Under the pieces are notes generated by a model. The model had not been told where the DNA came from, made no database searches, and worked only from the letters and a program-made list of their open reading frames with translations. Of a stretch of 64,000 bases of DNA, positions 21,001-30,971 are shown in pieces; within the stretch, counting starts at the first letter, position 1, and each line of letters opens with the position of its first letter. The translations under genes were made by a program, and so were the position numbers. The stretch is from Saturnia japonica (taxonomy: Eukaryota; Arthropoda; Insecta; Lepidoptera; Saturniidae), in contig CM065322.1 in NCBI GenBank assembly GCA_033032175.1, positions 1,426,001 through 1,490,000 of the forward strand. The letters run 5' to 3'.

Positions 21001-24000
21001 ACCAGGGAGGGAACAGGGGAATACGTTTGTTTGGGCAAAACACAGTCCGCATTTTCTCGTAACATTGTCGCTTAAAAGAGAATGTGTTTTTTTTTCAGCT
21101 TTATCACACATTACCGCCGTATACGAGCTGGATCCTCCACTCGTAACCGGGGTGGGATCGTGGTGAACATCGCCAGGGTTACAAATCATCCGTCCTACAG
21201 TAAGTGGTCAAACGATGGCGACATCAGCGTGGTGGAACTCGCCTCGCGTCTGACCTTCAGTGATACGATACAGCGCACAGCTATCATTTCACGGGACTAT
21301 ACTCTACCTGATGATGCTCCAGTTGTCCTTGCTGGTTGGGGAGCTGTGAGGGTAGGTGGAATCTACGCTAATATGATAAATCAAATAAATAAAAAAACTT
21401 TATTCGGCTTAGCTTTAGAATCGCTACCGTCGAGTTCAGACTCCAAATTTTCTTTACAGCTAGATAACTCTATAATTAGGCTAAATGTTCATTTTCACTC
21501 TGCGGAAATAAATATTTTAGAGAAATTGAATTTTAAAATCGCATTTTTTTGTAAAGCTGACAATATAAATGTCACTTCTAAGAAGAGATCATACAGATCA
21601 CTTTTCAATGACAGGTAAAAATTTTCGAAGATCGTAATTTTTCTATACACGTTTATATTCGTTTCTGAACGATTATTGAGTTATTTACGTCAAATTCGAC
21701 CTACTTTAACATTTTGTGCCGTTTTTTCTATTGAGTGAGATATTTTTGTTTTTCCTTTGTAGTGATATAATAAGTTAGGTTATGTATGAACTGTGACCAT
21801 ATCATCAAATAATTATTTGTTGAAAATTCATAAACAATTCGTAGATAGAAATAACTTCAAAATTAAAAAAAAAATTCTCAAAAAACTATTTGTTTCCGTA
21901 CTTTTTATTATTTAATACTGCCAAAATAAAGCGCGGGTAACGCTTCTACACTTATAAAAACATCTTAGCTAATTTGTATATATTTCTAGTATTAAAACCG
22001 TGCTGGTCTTTGACAAAATCTAGCTTATCAAGATTTTTACAAGCATACTAATAGATTATCAAGGGTGTATTGAGAGAGCAAAGTTAAAATATAACTCTAG
22101 AGAACCTTTTTGTCACGTACCTACACTAAAGTTGTGAAATGGGCTACCCAGCACGGGTTTCCCTCAGGGCTATGACATGCGACTCTTTAATATGGAATGA
22201 AATACGCTCTCAATGGTTGGCAACATGTCAGTAATACTACAGTAATATAGTACTTAAATAACTGTACATAGACGACTATTTACCATCACACCGTCTGCCT
22301 ATTTGCTACTTTAAAATAGCTAGCGTGGAAGCTTTGGTAGAAATTCTTTACTACATAAAATTCAATGTATCACCTATCGATTTGGAAATGATACTCGCCT
22401 TATATGCCGCAAGCATCATGTTGTAAGCTGAAACAAAAGTAACGTTTTGTGCTGTTTATTTTTAAAACGTGTCGTTTATCCACTTGGCAGAAGGAGACAG
22501 GCAACTCTTAGTATGATTTATAATATGGTGTAAACAAAAGAAAATATTTAAATAAACATGAAATATTTCAGTTTAAAATTAAAGTAAAGGGATTAACATC
22601 TGTTGATAAATATAATTTTTTTTAGTCACATTCGAGTTTAATAGTTTTCTTTACAATGAAATCTGGGATCGGCAAGTGAAGGGATCAGAGCGATCTTTCA
22701 CTTACTTTTATTCTTACTCTTAGTTATTTTACAAAAGTGAAAAGAACATTCCTTATAAAGAATGAAATATTCTACTGTGAAAACCTAACAAGCTTCTTCT
22801 CCACTCTTTTCCTTGACATTTTCTATACCGGACCTAATAGAGTTCAAATCGAATAAACTTTATTTCATTTTATTCGGCCACTAAAAACTAAAATAAACTA
22901 AAATCTCTATTTTAAAAATGTCTCGTGTGCTTTTGTTATTTGTAATTAACAAATGACGCAAGTTATCTCTACGAAAAACATCGAAAATCTGCAAACGGTT
23001 TAGTATAGTCTGCAGATACAAAGGCTAGAAATAATTGATATCATTCCCTATTCGGCGGTAGCCTTGAGGGATGATTATTCAAAACGCGCAATACTCTTTA
23101 TTTTTTATCTTTCAATCTTTGTACTTTTAATATGAATTTTCACAACCCTAATTTGAGAAATGATGAATTCTCCATACAAAATTTCATCCACTATTTTACC
23201 CCTTCAAGTTTAATTTTTACAACAATATGTAGCTTACGTCCTTCTCCAAGGTCCACTCAATCTCTATACCAAAATGCATCGAAATTGCTTCCGCTTTTTA
23301 GGCGTGAAAGTGGTACAGAAAAACACAGTTGCTTTTCCCATTTATAATATTAGTTTGGATATGGATTTCTCAAAGGTGTTCTTCATGTGTGTTGTTCATT
23401 CTAATAATAATAATTTTAAAGTTGATGGTACTCGCCATTGACGGTAAGAAAATTTTTAAATGAAAAGAAAACCAACTTACATGATTTTGAAGAGTTTCCT
23501 GGTGTATCTTCGATGTTGAAGATCCTATGCCAATAAAATTAAAATAGAACCATCTTAGAGGTATCCCCTATCAAACAAAAAAAAGAATCATCCAAATCGG
23601 TTCATAAACAAAGAAGTTGGGGCTGAACATGAATAACAAAAAAACAATATACCTTCGTATTTTTATGAAGTCGGTAAAAAAATAGACATTTAGTTTAAAA
23701 TAAATTTTATTGTGAATAAACTGATTAAAATGCTTAGTGGAAATAAATTCAACTAACATTTAGTAGGGGTCATTTATTAAAAATCTGGTAAACTAATATG
23801 TGCAAAATAATCTCACAGATAAGTTAATATTTTATAATGTTTCTCACAACAGCAAGGAGGCTCGTCTTCTACAATCCTCCATCAAGTCGAAGCGTTTACG
23901 ATCAATCGAGCTGATTGCGCCAGACGTTACCTACTCCTCAAGCAATCCGTCACCAGCAATATGATTTGCACCGGGATCCGTGACGTCGGAGGGAGCGACC

Positions 24001-24152
24001 ACTGCGACGGTGACGCCGGTGGTCCGGTCTACCACGAAAACATTCTCGTCGGTGTCATCTCGTGGAACTACAGATGTGGTCACAGTACCTATCCAGGAGT
24101 CAGCACCAACATTGCCTCATACACTGATTGGATAATCGCAACTGCCGTTTGA
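18014..24152 (+). CDS. secreted trypsin-fold serine protease homolog, catalytically dead (4 exons, 256 aa)
   Basis: Exons 18014-18053, 19004-19181, 21099-21351 and 23853-24152, all with GT..AG introns, phases 1, 2 and 0. They give 771 nt with no stop or frameshift. Residues 1-14 are a signal peptide (MRVIFALFSLAFA). RIVGG at 23-27 is a standard activation site. The fold is trypsin-like: CAANIL..RFLLSAAQCF, IRAGSS, NHPSYSKW, Asp114 in GDISVV (chymotrypsin Asp102), LAGWGAV, GDAGGPV and the closing YTDWI. The catalytic His is Gln68 (CAG 19165-19167) and the catalytic Ser is Ala212 (GCC 24015-24017). Asp206 (Asp189) remains, but the usual WG.GC segment is WNYRC. Cys pairs 53-69, 179-196 and 208-232 are kept. 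I infer a structural, binding or decoy role; no protease activity is expected. Confidence 0.88.
18095..18412 (-). repeat. SINE-1 copy 1 in intron 1
   Basis: Reverse complement of the tRNA-like SINE at 57,958-58,180. Shared parts are AAGTGCAGCTGCCGGA, ACTTATAGGTGCTTAGCGAC, CACCGGACGCTCAGGTTCAT and the B-box region GCAGGGATTCGTACTCACGT. A second full copy lies at 27,240-27,560. Confidence 0.7.
18872..18975 (+). repeat. rep-F copy 3 in intron 1
   Basis: GCAGGACGGCATGACAGCGA and CGGTGGTCGCCGTTACTTTT match 41,450-41,560. It ends just before the acceptor of exon 2. Confidence 0.5.
19225..19455 (+). repeat. rep-E copy 3 in intron 2
   Basis: Shares CCTGCGGTAAGTAGGGTTTC, CTCCTTGGGGTAGGGG, CAGGCGGGCCGTATAATGTG and a final GATAAAAAAA with other rep-E copies. 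It starts about 45 bp after exon 2. Confidence 0.65.
19520..19705 (+). pseudogene. LINE ORF2 C-terminal tail fragment in intron 2
   Basis: The frame reads FFKGEVKRFLNGRQRACDYS, then SLRCDDRQ and MFPTIVV. It is the coding tail and 3' end of the same LINE type as 6,950-7,262 (…RFSNSRQHACD). Only about 60 codons remain. Confidence 0.55.
19735..20155 (+). repeat. rep-H copy in intron 2
   Basis: CTCCGCGCCTCCGCGCGTGT (head), GCCTTTCAATTGAGAAATGA, a CGTGTACATAAAAAA segment and the tail CATGCCTATCAGTAAATTCG follow the rep-H order. Diverged. Confidence 0.5.
20390..20780 (-). repeat. rep-B copy 1 (reverse) in intron 2
   Basis: Rep-B forward begins with GTGGCTTCGCTCACGTGGAC and carries AGTAGCCTAAGTTACTCC, GTGAAAGTCCCGTCAAAATC and a CAAACAGACAGA end. 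Here it reads in reverse, ending at CCACGTGAGCGAAGCCACGG (about 20,747-20,766). Other copies at 38,225 and 42,560. Confidence 0.6.
22130..22330 (+). repeat. possible diverged LINE 3' fragment in intron 3
   Basis: GGGTTTCCCTCAGGGCTATG, GACGACTATTTACCATCACA and CGTCTGCCTATTTGCTA resemble a LINE 3' end with the TTACCATCA motif. Too diverged for firm assignment. Confidence 0.3.
23455..23690 (+). repeat. rep-A copy 3 in intron 3, best-preserved
   Basis: It carries the full order: AAACCAACTTACATGATTTT, GGTGTATCTTCGATGTTGAA, GGTATCCCCTATCAAACAAA, AATCGGTTCATAAACAAAGA and the end TATGAAGTCGGT. The end is the inverse of the ACTGACTTC start of the reverse copy at 63.65 kb. Confidence 0.7.
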
Positions 24153-24449
24153 TTCAAAATTATAAGAAATACACCATAAGCCTATTTTAATTCTATTCAT
24201 TACTCATGACTGACAACATCTACATTTTGTTTCCGAATACGAAACTACCGTTCCATTAAACACACCATACACCATTTTCCGTTCGTTTCTTTTTTTTATA
24301 AAACCTTATTTTAAGCACTGAACGCATGAGTGGCACGACCTACTTTTTTTTTGGTTCTAAATATTGTTGTGTTTATAATTATTCATTTTCGTAAAATACA
24401 AGTGACGATTTTTCTTTAATAGAGTATTATTACTGGCTCTCACAACTAT

Positions 24450-24455
24450 AATAAA
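24450..24455 (+). terminator. candidate poly-A signal of the protease homolog
   Basis: First AATAAA after the stop codon, 298 bp downstream. The distance is unremarkable, but use is unproven. Confidence 0.35.
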
Positions 24456-25090
24456 ATCATGGCTCGTGGTAAATAGCATTTATTCTGTGAGGGAAGAAAA
24501 CACTCGTTCCACGACCTGGTTTGGAAAATTCACCGTAAAAAGCGTTAACATTTCCCTCAACTTCAAAATCAACAAATGATTCACCATTGTGACTACTTTT
24601 GCCACTCTTGTGTCGCTCCAAAAAGTGTGTTTTGTTGATGCTGCATAAAGCATCTTTTTTTTGACGGATAAATACAAATCATGATGAAATACAAATACTT
24701 ATCAAACTCCATTATAAGTAGATTATAGCAAATTTGTATTTCATAAATCTCATACAATCTTTTCAATTTATTTCCACTAAAATATGTGTCCAATTCGAAA
24801 TATTTATGAAAACAGTTCAATGAAAACCTTTTCAGAGTTGCATAGTTAAAGTTAAACAGAAGCTGATGTCCAAATGTTTGTCGCATTATAAATTTGTCAT
24901 TAACTGTGATTCGACTTGTAGCTTAGTGGTGATAAGTTTGAAGATAATAAGCCATACACAAATTCGGGCAGAGATACTTAAAAAACTTACTAACAGTTTG
25001 AAAGAAAGAATCTCGTAACCCTAGGCAATTTAGTTTACAAATTGAAAATTTAATAAGATCCTACACTAGTAACTTATGTTGTTGGATATA
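24456..25090. other. spacer between the two host genes, nothing recognised
   Basis: AT-rich with no motif-bearing frame. Minus-strand frames of 65 and 97 codons overlap here without recognisable domains or splice context. Confidence 0.4.
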
Positions 25091-25094
25091 TCAC

Positions 25095-25240
25095 AATTGC
25101 TCACCAGTTTTGATGAGGTATCCCCTATCCAACAAAAAAAGAATCATCAAAAGGAAGATAACCAAAGAAGTTATGGCCGAACATAAAAAAAATAAATAAA
25201 TATACATTCGAATTGATGTTGATTAAAAATATTAAAGTAA
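25095..25240 (+). repeat. rep-A copy 4, 3' part only
   Basis: GAGGTATCCCCTATCCAACA, AACCAAAGAAGTTATGGCCG and CATTCGAATTGA are present; the 5' half is missing. Confidence 0.6.
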
Positions 25241-25624
25241 CTACTATCTAAAAATTGTAACGTATAATACATAGATTTTCTTATATGCGACCGGCCTGTA
25301 TCGGTTTACGTAAATAGTGACCAAAACAAAACCCGTTTATCCTAAAACCTTGTAATTTTGAAGAAAGGATACATCTTCGGCCTGGACAGTTTGTGTTTTT
25401 CTATCCTACCTATATTTGTTCCCCATTATTGCATCGGTTCACATATTAATTTCACTTAGTATTCGTAGGTACATCAAAATCTTTTAGTTTCTGCTTAATT
25501 TTAATAATTTCATACAGTCCACTCATTATCGCGCAAACAGGATGTAAGTCGTATATCAAAGAAAATCGAAAAAATATTATTCACACAAGTAGTTTATTCT
25601 TATTTCGGTCCCGTCTTATTCAAC

Positions 25625-26250
25625 ACTAGCTGTGCCCGCGGTTTCATTCGCGATTAAGTTTTTAATTCTAAGATACTCTTTGTATGGTAGTTAATCGCTT
25701 CACTTCCTATTAGGTTGTAGCGTGATGTTACATAGCCTACTTCACCCGTATTAATTTTATCTGAGAATCATCGCGCCACGCCGCGCCGCGCCGCGCCGCG
25801 CTGCCAACGCTGTCATTTCCCGTAAGTACAAATTATTCTAATTTTGATTATCTCCTAAACTATGTATCCAAATAACATGCTATAATAGGGTAAAGTTTAA
25901 CTTCATAAATTTTTGTCACAAAGTGCCTTATTGTAACTTATTTATAAGAGAAAGGCATACGCAATCGCGTATTTTTTTTAATATACTAAGAAATAATATT
26001 TTTGTACAACGTTGTAATATCGTATAATTAACCATTACGCCGGTGCACGCGGATAAATCAGTTCAGGAACATTCCCTCTTCCGACTTACTTTACAAAAAT
26101 CCATATTTAAAGCTAGCTGAAAGTTGTAGTCTAATGTAAGATAGCCTATACTATTTCTCGAGAGTCTGGCTATCATAAACAAAAAGAAGTTTTCGAATCC
26201 GACTGGCAGTTCTAGAGATTAGCGTGTTTAAAAAAACAAACATAATTATA
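25625..26250 (+). repeat. rep-C copy 1 with (CGCGC)n tract
   Basis: Head CTAGCTGTGCCCGCGGTTTC. Then ATCGCTTCACTTCCTATTAG, a pure CG-rich pentamer tract, a long AT-rich middle, CTATTTCTCGAGAGTCTGGC and the end GATTAGCGTGTTTAAAAAAA. Related pieces at 51,430-51,575 and 61,565-61,860. Confidence 0.5.
25769..25803. repeat. GC-only pentamer microsatellite
   Basis: About six units of CGCGC/CGCCG-type pentamer in otherwise AT-rich DNA. Its position inside rep-C at the end of a coding-like TTATCTGAGAATCAT segment suggests expansion within the repeat. Confidence 0.7.
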
Positions 26251-26479
26251 TTAAAATATAGATATTACCGATCTACTACACAAAATCTAAGCCTTTAACA
26301 TATTATTATGATGTCTATCATTGTAAGAATTTCCAAAATCAAACTTACAAACTTTACCTCTATTTAATATAAGTAAAGATATTTTTAGACAAAGATAAAA
26401 ATTCTTATCAATCAGAAAAATCCCAACCCACCTTGTTTTAACGTGGAACTTAATATGGTTATTACGCTTTGTTTGTTAC

Positions 26480-26656
26480 CCACCAGATCTAGACTTCCCA
26501 GCGAGCGTTCCCGGGTCGTCGATCAATATTCCCTGCCTATCCCGCGCCGGGTTGGACGCATGCGTACACCGCGCATCTACACGGGAACCCGGGATATTAC
26601 ACTGTAAATAAAGAAAAACTGTTTTTAGTTTGTGCAGTTAATAACAATTGTTTCCA
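26480..26656 (+). promoter_or_regulatory. CpG-rich promoter and 5'UTR of the small membrane-protein gene
   Basis: A ~110-bp CpG-rich block (26,490-26,600) in AT-rich DNA, with GACGCATGCGTAC (similar to the palindromic NRF1-type GCGCATGCGC) and an inverted pair GTTCCCGGGT / ACGGGAACCCGGG. The ATG follows about 55 bp further on. No TATA box is obvious, as for many housekeeping promoters. Confidence 0.5.
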
Positions 26657-29154
26657 ATGAGTTCTGGAAAGGAAGCCGAAGGTAAGTGTATTATTTACGA
26701 TCAGTAAATCTCATTTATTTAATTACTAAATTGTTATTTAGTCACTATGTTATTTAGTCAACATATTGATAGATAACCTATATGGGTTTGAAAGAAATCA
26801 GTGCTTAAAATCACCGGCCCTGTATAGAGGAAAAGTAATCATAGAGATTTATTCAGCAAAATTTTAACGTAAGCTATAATATTAAACAATAATTTATACA
26901 TTAGAGTTTTCAACAATAACAAAGATATTCTGTTATTGAGATGTGCCAATCACAAACACGTATACGGTTTTGTTTATACAAAATCTGTTTTTATTAATTG
27001 ATAAATAAACGCCGGTATATTATTTTGGCTACTTGTTGATTTTTTGTTTTAAATTATTATTTACTTACATATATTTTAAATTATTTTTCCGATTTTAAAA
27101 ATTCTTTGACTACATTACCTCTGTATAGGTTGTAATAAATGTATTTTTGATTTGTGGTAAATATATTGTAATTAACGCTAAAATAATCGCGTGCGGTTGC
27201 TAATGATGTACAGTAACTTTTCTTTTACGTTTATTTATTTTTAAATTCTTTATAGGTTTAGCGTTATAGTCACAATCTCATTTGATGTTAAGGAACCATG
27301 TAGCTTAAGATGGTGACACGATAAACCTAGTGGAGAGCCAATGCTCTCAAGTGCAGCTGCCGGAGCAAATTTATAGGTGCTCGGTGACAAATTTCCAACT
27401 TGAGGGTGGTAACTAACAAGGGGGCATTAGGAAATTCAGTACCACCGAGCTATGGTTTCATTACCATGTTTTCCTTCATTGGGCGCTCAGATTAATTACA
27501 AGGATTCGATTTCACGTCTATCGAGGCGGTGTCCATACACGTTACCGGTGAGCCATGATTGCTTTCTTATATAAATCTAATATTATTAAGTGAGCAATTC
27601 TTAAATACATATATAATATTATTATTTTATAATTAGTTTCTCGGGAACGGCTCCAACGATTCGGATGAAATCTTGTATTTAGACACTGTTTTAAAGTCCA
27701 AATTTAACTAGATTGATGTGTTTTTTATTGTAAGACACCGAGCACAGCTTGGTCGCCCAGATATTGACTATTAATATAAGTATCAAATTTTATATTACCG
27801 TCAGAATATAAAAAAGAACATGCATGTATCAAGGTAGAATTACACACACAAAAACGTTTATTTTTGGCAACCCTGAAATGTACTTTAGCGATTTATGATT
27901 TATATCCAGGGTAAGTCTGAATTAATTGCACGTAGGTAAATACACTTACTTAACATTAACGTATTAATGGCATTAATATTAACGTACAATTTTTAAGACT
28001 AACTATTATAACTAGCGATCGCCCTAAGCTCGAAATTCGACCTGCGACTTTTTAATCATAGACAATTTTCTGTTTGATATTTGTTTGGGAGGTCTAAGTT
28101 CAATGGCACTAGCAGTTTAGGATTCGCAGTATTAATTTATGTAGTATAATAGATATATAAGTAAGATAAGAAGTAGATAAGTAACAGATATTATAGAAAA
28201 ATTTTAGCTTTCTGCATTCCTTCTCCATACAAACTTTAACCATGACAAATCTCACAGTCTTCCGTGCACGTAATACGCTTAAAAAGGTGTAGAAAGCTTT
28301 TGCTTCACGCATTAATATATAGATAAACTCAGTCCTCAGTAGTAGCAACTACTAACTGACCTCAGTCAAGACTACGGTTCTTAAAGTTGCTTATTAATAG
28401 ACGTAGATTACAGTGACCACTTAACAACAGGTAGAGTGCACATCTGTTTGCTATTTCATGACAAAAAACAAAGACTAACATTACTTATGTCGTTCTGTCT
28501 CGTCAGCATAAATGACTTGTGTTAAAAAAAATAGATGAGAGACTTCTTCTATGTATTGCAGGGTTTCTGGTCTGCTTTTTTATACATCTTAGGTGGCAAA
28601 AAAGCGTATGGTCCACTTGATGGTAAGCCAATTGACGCTTGCAATACCTTATGTATCACTAGTCTCTTGTCGATCTTGAACCCACCTACTCTAATAAGTT
28701 CTGGAAACCTTACTCATCAGAGAAATACAACATAAGGTTATTTGGCTGCTATTTTTGTAGGGTGGAAGTATTTTACCGGTTGGACTGCTCCAAATAGTGA
28801 TAAAGCTCCGAAGGTATCTACCTTTCTTCTCTCTATATTATAATGGTCTTCAGTTTAATTAGGTATCTCTTTTCAGGTACAGAAGATGTCCTCGAATCGA
28901 TAGACGAATTAAAAGAAAGGTTGTCGTCGATGAAGCGAATGATGGAGGAACGACGAGCTGCCGGCACCGGTACAAAGGACCTGTTCCAAGGTCATGCGCG
29001 AAGTCTCCAAGGAACCACGATGATTGACGGCAACTTCCTGAGCTTGGTCTTCGGAGGCTCCCTATTCGTGATCCTTAGCGTATCGGTCTACGCGTTCTAC
29101 AACCTTTACCATGCGGTTCTTAAGAAATTCCCTTCGATGCATACAGAGTTGTAA
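26657..29154 (+). CDS. 100-aa protein with coiled coil and single C-terminal membrane segment (2 exons)
   Basis: Exon 1 is 26657-26681 (MSSGKEAE plus one base, donor G|GTAAGT). Exon 2 is 28877-29154 (acceptor TCTCTTTTCAG). The joined frame is 303 nt. Residues 10-37 (TEDVLESIDELKERLSSMKR onward) form a charged heptad-like helix, likely coiled coil. A Gly-rich linker follows, then a hydrophobic segment at about 62-83 (FLSLVFGGSLFVILSVSVYA), and a short basic tail ending HTEL. This topology suggests a tail-anchored or type II-like membrane protein. I do not recognise the family. Strong splice sites, a CpG promoter, a poly-A signal and GC3-rich codons in an AT-rich region support a real, conserved gene. 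Confidence 0.82.
27240..27562 (-). repeat. SINE-1 copy 2 in the intron of the small gene
   Basis: Reverse copy: AAGTGCAGCTGCCGGAGCAA, TTATAGGTGCTCGGTGACAA, CATTGGGCGCTCAG, and the promoter-box end CGTTACCGGTGAGCCATGAT. Closest to 18,095-18,412. Confidence 0.7.
27570..27765 (+). repeat. rep-D copy 1
   Basis: ATTAAGTGAGCAATTCTTAA, TCTCGGGAACGGCTCCAACG and GATGAAATCTTGTATTTAGA match the reverse of 54,420-54,620. Confidence 0.6.
28360..28475 (+). repeat. diverged rep-E-like fragment
   Basis: The stretch GATTACAGTGACCACTTAAC, AGGTAGAGTGCACATCTGTT and TGCTATTTCA recalls the TTACCATCAGG..GGGCCGTATG..TTGCC 3' end of rep-E. Weak. Confidence 0.3.
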
Positions 29155-29261
29155 AAAGGGCAATCTAAATACAAGATGTTCTATCCCTAAGAATCCTGTT
29201 CTTTCATGAGTTAAAGCTCATAAAAAACTAAAATACTACCTTGATGTTAGACCAGTCATGA

Positions 29262-29267
29262 AATAAA
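29262..29267 (+). terminator. poly-A signal of the small membrane-protein gene
   Basis: AATAAA 107 bp after the stop codon, a normal distance for a short 3'UTR. Confidence 0.6.
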
Positions 29268-30134
29268 TTTAATGCCAAGAGCAATCAAGGAGTATCAAGA
29301 ATGTTATAGAAAGAAATATTCTGTATAACATTGTATAACTATAACTATAAATTGTATAACACTCTGTAAATTTCATCGCGTAGCCCGTGAGAAGATATCT
29401 ACTATTCCTATAAAATTTTGCCGATTTCAAAATATGTCGAGAACATTTCTCAAGCTTTTAGGTTTCTTCATCATATCCTCCTTCACTGTCAGTCGATCGT
29501 GTTGCTAACCGAAATCAAATGAAAGCGAATTCTGAAAAATCGTTGGTCCAATGCAGAGTCTCATATAAGTCTCTTTCAAATATTTTCTAATAGAATACGA
29601 AATAGTTAAGTTACTAATTAATAGTATAAGCATTTACAGTTAAAACCAAGAAGGTGGTGACTCTCGGGAAGTAGGAGAGTATTTTGACAGTTGCTATTGT
29701 AACTCTAACGTAGGTCCCTAGTAAGGCAGAGAGAGATACACATATCTTACAAGCCACGAGTCACTCATGAAAGTCTGATTCAACTGCCCCGTTTTTTGCA
29801 CGTCATTTTTATTGACAGTGGCTTCGTTATCATCATTTTAATGTGGTAAATTGAAACGATTAGCCCGCCATCTATTATAAAATGGTTATACTAATACCTT
29901 TAAGTGTTTATGCATAACAATTTACCAAGAGTTTCATCATAATCTTGTGAATGGTTTCGAACAGCATAGAGGACAAACAAACAAAAGTTATACAAATCAA
30001 ATATGTCTGCATTTTCCAAATATAATGTTATTATATTAGTAATCAGTTTGGAGACGTTTTTACCTTTGTAGTAGTGCCGTATACTATACTTTTATAGCGT
30101 ACGTGTATACTTAGAGTCCGAGCCACGTGGAAGT
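29268..30134. other. spacer, nothing recognised
   Basis: AT-rich, no coding frame of note, no terminal repeats found. Confidence 0.4.
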
Positions 30135-30500
30135 TACTAGCTAGCGCATTAATCCGACGCTAGTAAGTGTAGACCATATTTCAGATAAACATATATACAC
30201 ATGTTCCTTCTTTCCTCCCATGAGGCAGGGACATGTATATAAATACATATACACATGTATTAGTTAGTTTAGATCGATTTTTACGGAAAGGAAATTAGTC
30301 AGATCGCGACTTCTTTGCAACCGCGGCAAAAACCCAAGTCAAGGTCCGGCCTTTTTGGCACCTTTTGCGCGCTTGTTGCCCACGCTTTCGCGGCTGAGGC
30401 TATTAAGCGCTCGTCCCCAAGCCCGGTAAAGCTATAAAAGCCATCAGCGGCTCTGTTTTGCATAGGCCCCTCAGGTTAACAGTAAGGCCCAATAGAAAAC
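30135..30500 (+). repeat. rep-G copy 2, second half
   Basis: TAGCTAGCGCATTAATCC, the hairpin (30,193-30,240), CAGATCGCGACTTCTTTGCA, TTGCCCACGCTTTCGCGGCT, GCTCGTCCCCAAGCCCGGTA and CATAGGCCCCTCAGG follow the order of the full copy at 34,935-35,550 from its middle onward. Confidence 0.7.
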
Positions 30501-30971
30501 AAAAGGTTTATCCCGTTTTAGTCACGGTGTGCATTACACTACTACAAACGCAAAAACGTCTCCAAGCTGATTAACTCATAAAGTTTATGAATATGTCTGT
30601 AGAAAATAATCTTTGGAACCACTAATCCGATTCTTTCATTAATAAAAATCCATAATATTCCTGAGTTTTTTATTCTGATAAAGGTTATATATAGTCCACA
30701 GCTAGTACTCTTATATATCTATGAAGTTAAATATTTTAAACCGTGTTCTAAGAACTTTAATCGCCATTCCTAAATGTTGATTTACTAAAATCTCTAAATA
30801 TTTCAATTAGGTTACACGGGCCGTTGTCATTTTTTCTGGTAATTTTTTCATGAGGGGTTAGTTAATAGTTAATAGTTAATCTTTAGCATTTTTACCTTAC
30901 TGGATCGTGACCAAATTAAATGAAATTAATGAGATGAATGAAATAAATATTAATGAATGAATACTACCTTA

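Noticed and set aside
21352..21618. Read-through of exon 3 of the protease homolog into 80 more codons
   Set aside because: A GT donor at 21,352 and the resumption of the trypsin fold at 23,853 show it is intron; the read-through residues have no similarity to trypsins.
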